NCBI GenBank assembly: GCA_046351325.1
Contig: JAXLYR010000022.1
Coordinates: forward strand, 1-64,000
Origin: Xiheicaenibacterium sp046351325
GTDB lineage: Bacteria; Myxococcota_A; Polyangia; Polyangiales; Polyangiaceae
DNA: 64,000 bases
Reading direction: 5' to 3'
Below, one piece after another: positions 10,101-18,758 of this stretch. The notes under the pieces are model-generated. The model had not been told where the DNA came from, did not search any database, and worked only from the letters and a program-made list of their open reading frames with translations. A program made the position numbers and the translations under genes. How positions within the stretch are numbered: the stretch's first letter is position 1; every line of letters begins with the position of its first letter.

Positions 10101-11001
10101 GCGGGCGCGCTCCGTGAGAACCAGCGAACCGTCGATGGGTGTCGCGAAAGACTGGATGGGTTCGGAGGCCCTCGCTGAGGAAGAGCGCCGTGACGCGAGC
10201 CTCGACGGTGTCCGCGACCGCGTCTTCGGCGGCAGGCGGCGTGTCGACGAGCGACTTCGCGATGGTTTGCGTGAGAAGCGGATGGCCGGCGGTCCAGTCG
10301 AAGATTGCGTCAAGCCACGGTCCGGGCGTGCCGAGGGGAGCGAGGCCGGGCGCCAGAGCGTCCAGTTGCTCGCGCGTAAAGTCGTCGATGCGAACGAGCA
10401 TGCTGGGGACGGCGAACGCGGCGTTCTTGGGGTCGCTCGCGATTTCGTCGATGGTGGCAACCCCCGCAACGCAAAACGCGAGCTGCTTCCACCGGGGCTC
10501 GACGGGGCGCTCGTTCACCGTCTCACGCAGGAAGGCAAAGAAGGCATCCGCCGAGAGGCCCACCGCGCGCAGCCGGTCAATCTCATCGAGAAACACGACC
10601 ACCCGCCGTTCGCCGGTGCATACCTGTTCCAGCAAGAACCACCGGAGTCGCTCCAAAGGCGCCAGGTCTTTGCGCTTCTCCCAACCCTCCAAGAGTGTGT
10701 CGACCAGGCCCAACTCATCGGCGATGCGGTTGGCGAGACCAAAGAACAACCGCGCGGAGCGCTCTGTCACGGGTTCGACCGACGCCACGCCGAGGCTCGC
10801 GTCATCGATCATGACGGTGCAAATCCCAGCCTTTTGGAGGCGATTCGCCACCCGGTGGCAGAGGCTGCTCTTACCTACTTGGCGAGGGGCTAGAACGGCG
10901 GCAAGCTGAAGGTTGGAGAGCCGCTCGAACAAGGCGTCATCCGCGGCGCGTTCGATGTAGAAGACGCCTGAATCGACTCGGAGACCCGCTTGAAAACGCA
11001 T
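7171..11001 (-). CDS. STAND-type AAA_35 ATPase with TM helix and C-terminal beta-propeller
   Basis: 1276 residues from the ATG at 11001-10999, one base after the upstream gene's stop (TGATATG). The start MRFQAGLRVDSGVFYIERAAD is typical of AAA_35-like ATPases. Walker A is APRQVGKSSL (residues 38-47, with K44) and Walker B is VVVFLDEIDRL (about 134-144). A TM helix near residues 425-445 (VGTVSLIAAAIAIFYYL) is followed by an Ala/Arg/Glu coiled coil. The last 750 residues carry repeated blade-like segments such as VAALAFSDDGATLFAVV, FSFDGTQLITV and YTQFSPDGNRLLVS, that is, a WD40-like propeller. In such proteins the propeller senses a signal and the NTPase switches state. Central component of the island. 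Confidence 0.85.
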   Translation of the reverse strand: MRFQAGLRVDSGVFYIERAADDALFERLSNLQLAAVLAPRQVGKSSLCHRVANRLQKAGICTVMIDDASLGVASVEPVTERSARLFFGLANRIADELGLVDTLLEGWEKRKDLAPLERLRWFLLEQVCTGERRVVVFLDEIDRLRAVGLSADAFFAFLRETVNERPVEPRWKQLAFCVAGVATIDEIASDPKNAAFAVPSMLVRIDDFTREQLDALAPGLAPLGTPGPWLDAIFDWTAGHPLLTQTIAKSLVDTPPAAEDAVADTVEARVTALFLSEGLRTHPVFRDTHRRFAGSHGARPLALYRQILKGRVLVADGNRQQQLRLRVGGLVAFRGNHVVVRNRIFAELFNAAWIDECLADRPFAEAIAAWLKSREERLLPTGSELARLAAWAAKTELTSDELAFLEAARRRQTRTARRNQVFFATVGTVSLIAAAIAIFYYLRARAAESRALEAAQRARNAETAAKAAQLRTEKQLYVRRVADMRRKGEEPGAELEDIADALRLLAEGDEKVAQDEFTPDELLASGAGEALIQALETRDFGDIVLGGGFYRATTLATTMVRAPSTRGEAALRVAQGSSAGFRVWDPPYDSPDTSPPLGGNVAALAFSDDGATLFAVVTDEVQASGAVSEWMVRYKEGRVAHSRWKIESSGVVLGPEYTVSNDGVMMRSQLSHEEGSVLLQCFDCTGSAVLPVRNIRGARFIGPSRFLVDDGEKTTLFGYSTSNQRLQVEEQARWASDRFLVLSDDGQEVLLREGDGSGVSWEGVTGRVVNTLPVGQSVKSGRFASDKSRIILYADESATVWSRTGAELARAMTADRLRSAEFLPDARILLHDNHCEIWDPELGTRLVLDSDCAKTADPSFVFEAQILWRTTARLRGSSSRSGLGPLSLDPHWVHSSASLGEEGVVTVQSGETRPGWLHIDDATDGATLLDWPLGNSNLVLGVSDALGATRAILWDESSKRIGVADISDETVGTAPPAPAGFPVPVDIMGRSRLIAETGEWVFAYCGLNDSCREDLGAQNVLVDLAARRSYALPGLPASEFTSAAAFSFDGTQLITVGKASVRLWSLQPGQEPQLHAQADVKGCKSFVSSIDMSGRLVVLACDGAGYYWDSASTQGPAPLTKERAMMYTMAFSQDGSHFSASDYFPVLRVFEWGESGAPQQRAIIRDTTSGVLSPSGDRWADHFGTLWRWPAQSDGETEVEGRAVLRLPGGSLEYTQFSPDGNRLLVSRPKGGWQIHDIDVGPSLRAEACNVLRAEKAIWDDPLRGEELHRICEAYK

Positions 11002-11002
11002 A

Positions 11003-12277
11003 TCAACCCGGGAGCTCCAAGATGCGCTCAAGCAGCTCGAACCGCAACTGGAAGGTTTTGCCGCCATCAGCGGATTGGATGATGCCCGCCTGGAGGAGAG
11101 CGATATAGTCGGCCTCCTTTTTTGGTGGGAGCCGGTCTTTGGCCACGGATTGGAAAGCGGCCCAGAGGCTACCTCGCTGCCGCAAGAGCGTTCGGATCTG
11201 GAGAAGCTCGTAGTGGAAGATGCCCTTCGGGTGATGGCTCGTTGCGACAAGATCGGCGAACGATTTGCCAGCCCGACAGGCCCGCAGCAGCCGTCGCGCA
11301 TAACGCGGGTGCCCGTCCACCAGGCGTTGAACGGTTCGAATCTCCGCGGCGGACCAGGAGAGCCCGTGCAGGAAGGCGAGCTCTCGGATTTCTCCATCCA
11401 CGAACCCACCAATCTCCCAGACTTCGTCGCTCAGATTGGCCGACTGGTCGAGGTTGGTGAGCAGCGCGGGCGTCACGGAGAACGCTACCACGCTGCGCAG
11501 GTTCTTGAGGGGACTTGCAGGCCCTGCGTGCTTCCACTCACGGATCCGGCCAAAGAAGTCGCCGCGGGGTCCGTTGTCCAATTGCCAGATGGTTTCTGGA
11601 ATGTCGATCAACAGACAGATGCGGCCGCCGGCGCCGCAAAGGTCTTTGATAAAGTAGCCAAAACACTCTGGAGGCGACAGATTCCTCTCGCGTCTTTCCC
11701 ACCAAGCGGCGTGCGCGTCCAGATCCGTCGGGGTCTGCTCTGCCATCGCGTTCGCGAGGGTGCGAAAGAACTCTTTGCCGCCTGCGTCCGTTTTGAAGGC
11801 GGTGTCGCGAAGCACATAGACCTTGATGGGATCGCCATTGGCGGCGACCTGGTCTTGCAACCTAGCCTCCAATCGCTGCAGGAACCAGGTCCGCCCATAA
11901 CCCGTGGGGGCTTGCAGCACGAACGGCATCGTGTCGCCACCTCGTATCGAGCCGAGGGCGGCTTGCTCCTCCTCCTGGCGGCCAACGTCCCAGTCGGCCG
12001 ACCACGAGAGGCCCCCTCCCTCTGCTGGGATCGGCGGTTCGATGTTGAGACTCGAAAAATTGTGGAGGTCTTGCGAAATCCGGTCACGGAGGCGGCCGAG
12101 CGCGTTGCACCTCTCGGCGACGGCCAGAACGTCGGACCAGACGAGCCGCGAGGGGCCTTGCCAATCGATCTCGCCCGGCGGAAGACCACAATCGTCGGCC
12201 ACGAGCTGGATCCGCCTGACGTCGAAGATCTGATCGGCGAGCTGCCGTATGAACTCCGCACGCGAGAGCTGAGGCAT
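11003..12277 (-). CDS. EAD-ATPase: effector-associated domain fused to AAA-like domain with altered Walker A
   Basis: 424 residues from the ATG at 12277-12275. An in-frame start at 12391 would add 38 residues of poor quality; neither start has a clear ribosome-binding site. Residues 1-80 form an EAD (LSRAEFIRQLADQI, then DDCGLPPGEIDWQGP and VWSDVLAVAERCNALGRL), aligning well with the EAD of the trypsin gene at 6073. The ATPase-like domain has the loop LQAPTGYGRTWFLQ, where the usual GK[ST] reads G-R-T (Arg codon at 11891-11893). Walker B-like RICLLIDIPETIW is present. It probably binds nucleotide poorly or not at all, so it may be an adaptor that couples the intact ATPase downstream to the EAD-trypsin. 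First gene of the minus operon proper. Confidence 0.8.
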   Translation of the reverse strand: MPQLSRAEFIRQLADQIFDVRRIQLVADDCGLPPGEIDWQGPSRLVWSDVLAVAERCNALGRLRDRISQDLHNFSSLNIEPPIPAEGGGLSWSADWDVGRQEEEQAALGSIRGGDTMPFVLQAPTGYGRTWFLQRLEARLQDQVAANGDPIKVYVLRDTAFKTDAGGKEFFRTLANAMAEQTPTDLDAHAAWWERRERNLSPPECFGYFIKDLCGAGGRICLLIDIPETIWQLDNGPRGDFFGRIREWKHAGPASPLKNLRSVVAFSVTPALLTNLDQSANLSDEVWEIGGFVDGEIRELAFLHGLSWSAAEIRTVQRLVDGHPRYARRLLRACRAGKSFADLVATSHHPKGIFHYELLQIRTLLRQRGSLWAAFQSVAKDRLPPKKEADYIALLQAGIIQSADGGKTFQLRFELLERILELPG

Positions 12278-12430
12278 GGGAGCCGTCAAGAGTATCGCCG
12301 CAATGGCGACGTCATCAAGTGGCGGTGCGACGACGCCGAGAGTGACAACATCGTCACTTACGAACGCGGAGGGCGACGCGCTTCGCGGCATCGATTCCGC
12401 GTCTAGAGGCCTGCGGAGAATCGCGCTCAG

Positions 12431-13132
12431 TCAGCGGCGCCCGAAAGTTGTCTCCGCCCAGCCGGCCGCGCACGTAGTCGAGTTGAACGTTGTCGTCCCC
12501 ACCCTTCTCATGCATTCGTCGAACTGCTCTTCGACGCGATAACCTTGCATGTCCAAATAGACACACTGAGCAATTGCGCCAATCGCGTACGACACCAAGG
12601 CTTCGTCCGATCCTTCGTGATCGTCGTCTTGATAGAGCCATACACCGGCGTCGCTCGGGTCAGGGATCGTGTGGGCCCATTCGTGCGCAATCGTATTGAT
12701 CGCGCAGGCGAACGACTCAACTTGCGTGCCCGGGGTCATTGGATGTCGGGTGATGCGATCCACAGTGCAAGAGTGGAGAACGGTCGTTGCTGTCCTCGTC
12801 ACTCCGTCTATCCCTGTGCTCGCGGTGCTAGAACCGCAGCCACCTGAGGTTACGAGGTAGGTCGTCGGGTACAGGTGGCTCACGCCATCGAGCCCCAGGT
12901 AAAGCCTAGCGACTTCACTTCCCGTGGTTGCGTTTGCACCCGCCCGGGCGTCGAGACGGCTCATGGCGTTCAAGTGGCGACCAAACAACTCGGACGCCAC
13001 CACCTTTCGCGCCTCGTCTTCTGCCACGCCTATCGCTTCAGCTGTTTTTGGGTCGGGAACCCTGGGGGCGCAAGCAACGCAAACGACGGAAAGAAGACTG
13101 AGCGCCACCAAGCGTGCTCTCGTCGGATTCAT
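12431..13132 (-). CDS. Putative zinc-metallopeptidase-like lipoprotein (HEWAH)
   Basis: 233 residues from the ATG at 13132, preceded by the excellent ribosome-binding site GGAGGT; a further upstream ATG at 13168 is less likely. The N-terminal signal (RLVALSLLSVVCVACAP) ends in a Cys at residue 21 that could be lipidated, although the lipobox is imperfect. The motif NTIAHEWAHTI gives HExxH at residues 150-154, with acidic candidates for a third ligand at E173 and E177 (DDDHEGSDEALVSY). This resembles a gluzincin layout. Six or more Cys suggest a disulfide-bonded exported protein. It lies 153 bases upstream of the EAD-ATPase on the same strand; whether it belongs to the conflict operon is uncertain. 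Confidence 0.6.
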   Translation of the reverse strand: MNPTRARLVALSLLSVVCVACAPRVPDPKTAEAIGVAEDEARKVVASELFGRHLNAMSRLDARAGANATTGSEVARLYLGLDGVSHLYPTTYLVTSGGCGSSTASTGIDGVTRTATTVLHSCTVDRITRHPMTPGTQVESFACAINTIAHEWAHTIPDPSDAGVWLYQDDDHEGSDEALVSYAIGAIAQCVYLDMQGYRVEEQFDECMRRVGTTTFNSTTCAAGWAETTFGRR

Positions 13133-13195
13133 AGGCTGCACACCTCCATTTGTTGGGGTTGAGACCACGGCTCGCGGGCAAAAGGCGGGTCGGCT

Positions 13196-13402
13196 TCACT
13201 GACGAGTCAACCGACGGACGATCTGGCGCGCGGCCTCGACAAGCGGGTCGTCGCTGTCGCCGAGCGCGCGCAGGATGTCCTCGGGCGGGACGCGCAGCGC
13301 GAGGAGCGCGGCGAAGTCCGACTCGGGTGGCAAGACGCCATCGTGCAGGATTCGCCGCGCGAGCCCGGAGACGAGCGCGTGGGTCGGGATACAAGAGGAC
13401 AT
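13196..13402 (-). CDS. Small hypothetical protein, 68 aa
   Basis: Not recognised. The chosen ATG at 13402 follows the DUF1295 stop by one base (TGAGATG), suggesting translational coupling. An alternative ATG at 13435 would overlap that gene by 32 bases and has GAGGG upstream. The product is helix-rich (THALVSGLARRILHDGVL, then SDFAALLALRVPPEDILRAL), with the composition of a genuine protein and a basic C-terminus. No signal peptide or TM segment. Its role could be tied to the membrane protein before it, but nothing more can be said. Confidence 0.5.
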   Translation of the reverse strand: MSSCIPTHALVSGLARRILHDGVLPPESDFAALLALRVPPEDILRALGDSDDPLVEAARQIVRRLTRQ

Positions 13403-13403
13403 C

Positions 13404-14264
13404 TCAATCACCACTTCGCGAAGGAGTAAGGACATTCGCGCCCTCGCTGCGCCGCGGCCACAACGGGAAGAGCCGCGAGGTCCGTCGGCGATATTCGGCG
13501 TAGGCTGGATACTTTGACAGAGTTATAGATTCTGTGAACTGCGTCGAGCCCTGGAAGAGAGCCGTCAATACGATTGGCCCGACGACGCTGACATTGAAGA
13601 GCTCGCCAGTGGCCGCGATGCCGAACAGATAGAGCGCCCACCAGAGGCCCTGTTCGCAGAAGAAGTTGAGGTGCCGCGAATAGCGGAAAGGCCCAGTCGT
13701 GCAAAACGGGGGGTCCAGGCTGACGCCGCGCTCGGCGGCGGCGCGCTTCTTTTGATGAAAGCGCCACTGCTCTTCATCGGCCCAAACCTCCCCCGCGAGG
13801 AAGACCACGAAGAGGAACGCCGCGCAGAGGTCGAGGACACCGAGCGGGCGCGCCGTGTGCGTGAGCGAGGCGCGCGCGGCGATCCACGCGGGCAGCGCGA
13901 TCGCGAGGAGGATCGCGTTTTGGAAGCCGGCGATGAACCCGAACGCGAAGAGCTCCCACTGCCACCGGGTCATCTTGGCCCGCAGCACTTGCCAGCGATA
14001 ATCCTCGCCGCCGCGGCTGTAGCCACCTTTGCGGGCGAAGTTGTACGTGAGCCGTGCGCCCCACGCGAACGTGAGCGCGGCCATCAAGACCAAGCGACCG
14101 TCTTGGAAGCGCGTGGCGTACGCAAACCAAGCGACGTACCCCACCGGGAGGATCGACCAGCCGCGATCGACCCAAGAGTGCTCGCGCGCGAGCACACCCG
14201 CGAGCCACGAGAGCGCCGCGACCACGCCGCAGCCGACGAGCGCGTACGCGAGGGTGGAGTCCAT
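13404..14264 (-). CDS. DUF1295-family (steroid 5-alpha-reductase-like) membrane protein
   Basis: 286 residues with about seven hydrophobic segments. The C-terminal part carries the family signature GPFRYSRHLNFFCEQGLWW, with downstream ...KYPAYAEYRRRTSRLFPLWP, as in DUF1295 proteins, which share a fold with steroid 5-alpha reductases and isoprenylcysteine methyltransferases. These are inner-membrane proteins of unproven substrate, possibly NADPH-dependent reductases. The start follows GGTGGCGC. It is followed at once by the small gene ending at 13196. The length is normal for the family. Confidence 0.85.
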   Translation of the reverse strand: MDSTLAYALVGCGVVAALSWLAGVLAREHSWVDRGWSILPVGYVAWFAYATRFQDGRLVLMAALTFAWGARLTYNFARKGGYSRGGEDYRWQVLRAKMTRWQWELFAFGFIAGFQNAILLAIALPAWIAARASLTHTARPLGVLDLCAAFLFVVFLAGEVWADEEQWRFHQKKRAAAERGVSLDPPFCTTGPFRYSRHLNFFCEQGLWWALYLFGIAATGELFNVSVVGPIVLTALFQGSTQFTESITLSKYPAYAEYRRRTSRLFPLWPRRSEGANVLTPSRSGD

Positions 14265-14395
14265 GCGCCACCATACCCCAAGCGCGCGCCGGCGCTGATC
14301 GCGCTTACATCGCTGTCACATCGGCCCGCGCTAGGGGCTTCGATGAGGAGCGCAGCTGTGTTTGGGGTTGTCGCTCGCTGCCTGACAAAATGCGA

Positions 14396-14419
14396 GAGCC
14401 GGCGCGACTGCGCCGGCTC
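14396..14419 (-). terminator. Hairpin terminator downstream of the 14435-16393 gene
   Basis: A perfect 10-bp stem (GAGCCGGCGC / GCGCCGGCTC) with a four-base loop lies 15 bases beyond the stop of the minus-strand gene. On the minus strand it is followed by TCGCATTTTG, a short T-run, so it is a plausible intrinsic terminator. Confidence 0.6.
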
Positions 14420-14434
14420 GGATGGGCCTGCGGA

Positions 14435-16393
14435 TCAGCGACCGCCGGCGGCCTGCACTGCAGCTTCGACGGCGGCGTCACCGACGCCCTCGACCTTGTA
14501 CTTCACGATGCTGAGCAGGGCCTTGAGACCCATGCCCGCGACGAAGAACACGAGGAGGCCCACGACGAGGCAGATCGGGGCGGGCAAGAGCGCCATGTTC
14601 CAGTCGAACTTGCCGCCGTTGTCGGCCTTGTCGATGAACGACTTGGCGAGGCGCGCCATGATCTCGAGGGTGATCATCGGGATCGCGATGCACCAGAGCA
14701 TGGCCAGCGACTGGCGGACGAAGAACTTCTTGTGCGCGCCGAGAGGCTTACCGTCGTTGAAGCGCGCGCGCAGGATCTTCTGGACCTTGCCGAGGTACAT
14801 GATGCCCGACGCGACGATGATGACGATCGCGAGGACGAGGAAGACGAGCACGCCGAGGAGCGAGATGTACACGTAGCTCTTCTTCGCGCCCGGCTGGATG
14901 AACACGTATTGCAGCGTCGCGAAGAGCTGCCCGAGGAACATGCCCATCGAGGGGACAGCGATGTAAGCGAGCGCGAACGCCGTCACGAGCGTGATGAGCA
15001 CGAGCACACCGAGCGTCCCGAGCGTCGCGATGAGCTCACCGCGCACGCGCCGCAGCACGATGCCGATGACCTCGGTGCTGCGGATCTCGCCCTTCACTGC
15101 GCGCTCGGGCGTCTTCGCGACGTCCTTGATGAGGTCCTTGATCGAGAGGAGGAAGAGGACGACCGCGAGGCCGGTGAGGATCATCGGCACGTACGAGAGG
15201 TACTCCTTCACGTCCTTGAACCACCCGGCGACCTTCTTGAAGGCGTCGACGTCGCTCTTGAACTGCGAGGCGTTGTCCAAGATGGCGACGTTGAGATCGT
15301 CGCTCTGACCGGTGCCGACCTTCTCCAGAGGGACGAGCAGGACGCCGGGCATCGCCGCGATCTTCTCGAGCCGCTGATCCACCGCGTCGAACGTCGCGTC
15401 TTGGATCACGATGGCGGGGCTCGTGTACTGGCCGAGCTCGGATTGGATCGTGCGCATGAACATGAGCACGCCGGTGAGCATGAGGATCGCCATCGTCAGC
15501 GACGCGCCCGCGAGCGCGCTCGCGCCGAAGAACTTCCCCATTTGACCGGGGTACTTCTTGCCCTTGATGAGCGGCATCAGGAGCAGCAAGAACCCGCTCA
15601 GGCTGAGCCAAGCGAGGATCTTGGCGACGAGGTTGATCTTCGCCTTCTGCTTGGCCTTCGACTTCGCGACGGCCTTGTCGTGCGTCTTCTTCTTGATGGT
15701 CTTCAGCTTCTCGCGAAGGACGTTGATGTACTTCGACGCGAGCTTCTCGAGGTTCTCGGGCGTGAAGCCGTCGAGCGCGAGAGCCTGCTTCATCAGCTGG
15801 TCCTCCGCGGCCTTCGGCATGTTCTTGTCGACGTCGACCTCGCCGATCTCGGCGGGCGTGACCTCCCTCAGCGCCTCGAGGTCTTCGGCGGAGACGCCCT
15901 CCATCCCCTCGAACTCGCTCGCGGGCAGCTCGTAGTCTTTGCCGTCGACGCCGAGACCGCCGGGGTCGTCGCCCGAGGTCTCACCGACCTCGTAGCCGAG
16001 CTTCTTCGCGTCCTCGAGGTCGTAGTCGTCAGCGCCGGCCTTCTCGAAATACTCGGGCTGCTCGGGGGGAGGCTCGTCGTCGCCGAACGCGCTGACGTCG
16101 GCGTCCTCGAGCTTCTCGAGCTCTTCGGGTGTGGGCTCGGCCTCAGGAGGAGGCGCGCCGGCTTGGTCGGCCGGTGGCGCCTCAGGGGCTGGTGCTGCGT
16201 CCGCGGGTGGAGCGTCGGGCGCGGCCGTGGGAGGCGCCTCCGGCGCTGCAGTCTCGGCTGGCGCTGCGCTCGGCGCGGCGGAGTCTGCGGGTGCCGCGCT
16301 GTCAGCGGGGTCGTCATCCGCCAAGAGGGGCGCCCCCATCAAGAACAGCACGAGGGAACTCAAAGTTGCGGCGACTGCGATTTTTCGACGCAT
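14435..16393 (-). CDS. Large secreted/multi-pass membrane protein, function unknown
   Basis: 652 residues from the ATG at 16393 (GGAGAAGAG upstream); a longer frame from 16483 adds an unlikely extension. Residues 1-27 are a signal peptide (RRKIAVAATLSSLVLFLMGAPLLAD). A Pro/Ala/Asp/Glu-rich linker of about 70 residues follows, then an acidic region, a Lys-rich helix and about seven TM segments between residues 260 and 640. Between TM2 and TM3 is an exported loop of about 80 residues. The shape, with a low-complexity periplasmic arm and a membrane bundle, is common in myxobacterial proteins of unknown role. Divergent from atpD with a 350-base gap; single-gene unit with a terminator. Confidence 0.7.
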   Translation of the reverse strand: MRRKIAVAATLSSLVLFLMGAPLLADDDPADSAAPADSAAPSAAPAETAAPEAPPTAAPDAPPADAAPAPEAPPADQAGAPPPEAEPTPEELEKLEDADVSAFGDDEPPPEQPEYFEKAGADDYDLEDAKKLGYEVGETSGDDPGGLGVDGKDYELPASEFEGMEGVSAEDLEALREVTPAEIGEVDVDKNMPKAAEDQLMKQALALDGFTPENLEKLASKYINVLREKLKTIKKKTHDKAVAKSKAKQKAKINLVAKILAWLSLSGFLLLLMPLIKGKKYPGQMGKFFGASALAGASLTMAILMLTGVLMFMRTIQSELGQYTSPAIVIQDATFDAVDQRLEKIAAMPGVLLVPLEKVGTGQSDDLNVAILDNASQFKSDVDAFKKVAGWFKDVKEYLSYVPMILTGLAVVLFLLSIKDLIKDVAKTPERAVKGEIRSTEVIGIVLRRVRGELIATLGTLGVLVLITLVTAFALAYIAVPSMGMFLGQLFATLQYVFIQPGAKKSYVYISLLGVLVFLVLAIVIIVASGIMYLGKVQKILRARFNDGKPLGAHKKFFVRQSLAMLWCIAIPMITLEIMARLAKSFIDKADNGGKFDWNMALLPAPICLVVGLLVFFVAGMGLKALLSIVKYKVEGVGDAAVEAAVQAAGGR

Positions 16394-16743
16394 ACGCTTC
16401 GCTCTTCTCCGTTGCGAAGGCCCGCGCTCGGACGGCGCGGGAGCTGGTGCGATCTCGCGCGCTCGGTTCTCTCCGGCGCACACGGGATTGGAGGTTCGCG
16501 TGATGCGATCCTCTGAACGGCTGAACGAGGCATGCTAGACGAGGTCGCGCGCCATCCTGCGAACAGTTTGCGCCGCGAAGGATCGGCTGTGGGAGGCGCT
16601 CGGAACTCGGGGACTCGCGTGCGTTCGAGGGCCCGGCACTCGTCATCTAGTCAGGCCCGGCGCTTCGTGTTAGGAGGCGCCACCTTTGGTCGCCTCGCCA
16701 AGCGAGGGGAACCGTTCAGAGAACCGAGGAGATCGAGCGAATC
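16394..16743. other. Divergent intergenic region before atpD
   Basis: No gene is supported. It must carry promoters for the minus-strand membrane protein and for atpDC. No clear sigma-70 -35/-10 pair was found by eye. A purine-rich segment (GAGGAGATCGAGCGAATC) just before 16744 supplies the atpD ribosome-binding site. Confidence 0.4.
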
Positions 16744-18183
<1,440 letters not shown>

Positions 18184-18195
18184 GCGGAGCTCCTC

Positions 18196-18708
18196 ATGGC
18201 CGACGTCCTCAAGCTGGAAATCGTCACGCCCACGGGCATCGCGTTCGCGCACGACGTGCTCGAGGTCGACGTCCCCACACTCTCGGGCGAGATCGGGGTC
18301 CTCCCCGGTCACGTCCCGCTGCTCGCCGCGGTCCGCACGGGCCTCGTCACCTATCGCAGCACCAGTGAGCGCTCGGCCGAGCCTTCGAGCTTCGCCATCG
18401 CGCACGGGGTCTTCGAGATCACCGGGACGAAGGCCCTGCTCCTGACCGAGCGCTTCCTCAAGAAAGAGCAGGTCGACGTGGTGAAGGTCCGCGCCCGCTT
18501 CCGTGAAGTGGGTGAGGAGCTCGCCGCATGGACTGGAGATCCCCTCGACCCGAAGCGTTTGACGCTCGTCGAGGAGGAGCAGTGGCTCGCGGCCCAGCTC
18601 GAGCTCGTCGGCGACCCGCCGCCGCCGCGCGTGCACGAGCTCACGCGCTTCCAGGTCAAGCCTCACGAAGACATCGTCCCCGCGGAAGAGACCGACCAGC
18701 AGCAGTAG
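18196..18708 (+). CDS. atpC: ATP synthase F1 subunit epsilon
   Basis: 170 residues, longer than the usual 130-140. The beta-sandwich domain is clear: LKLEIVTPTGIAFAHDVLEVDVPTLSGEIGVLPGHVPLLAA. A C-terminal helical part follows. Epsilon sits on the central stalk, links gamma to the c-ring and can inhibit ATP hydrolysis. The C-terminal extension (HEDIVPAEETDQQQ) is acidic and Gln-rich and has no obvious counterpart in E. coli. In operon with atpD. Confidence 0.93.
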   Translation: MADVLKLEIVTPTGIAFAHDVLEVDVPTLSGEIGVLPGHVPLLAAVRTGLVTYRSTSERSAEPSSFAIAHGVFEITGTKALLLTERFLKKEQVDVVKVRARFREVGEELAAWTGDPLDPKRLTLVEEEQWLAAQLELVGDPPPPRVHELTRFQVKPHEDIVPAEETDQQQ

Positions 18709-18758
18709 TTCGCGAGCACGCGGGCAACCGCGTGGCCGCGGCCTGCTAGAGTTTTGTC

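Noticed and set aside
14390..16516. Plus-strand open frame of 708 codons opposite the membrane protein
   Set aside because: Very rich in Glu/Arg/His/Asp with no fold signature; it is the antisense shadow of a real gene with signal peptide and TM segments.
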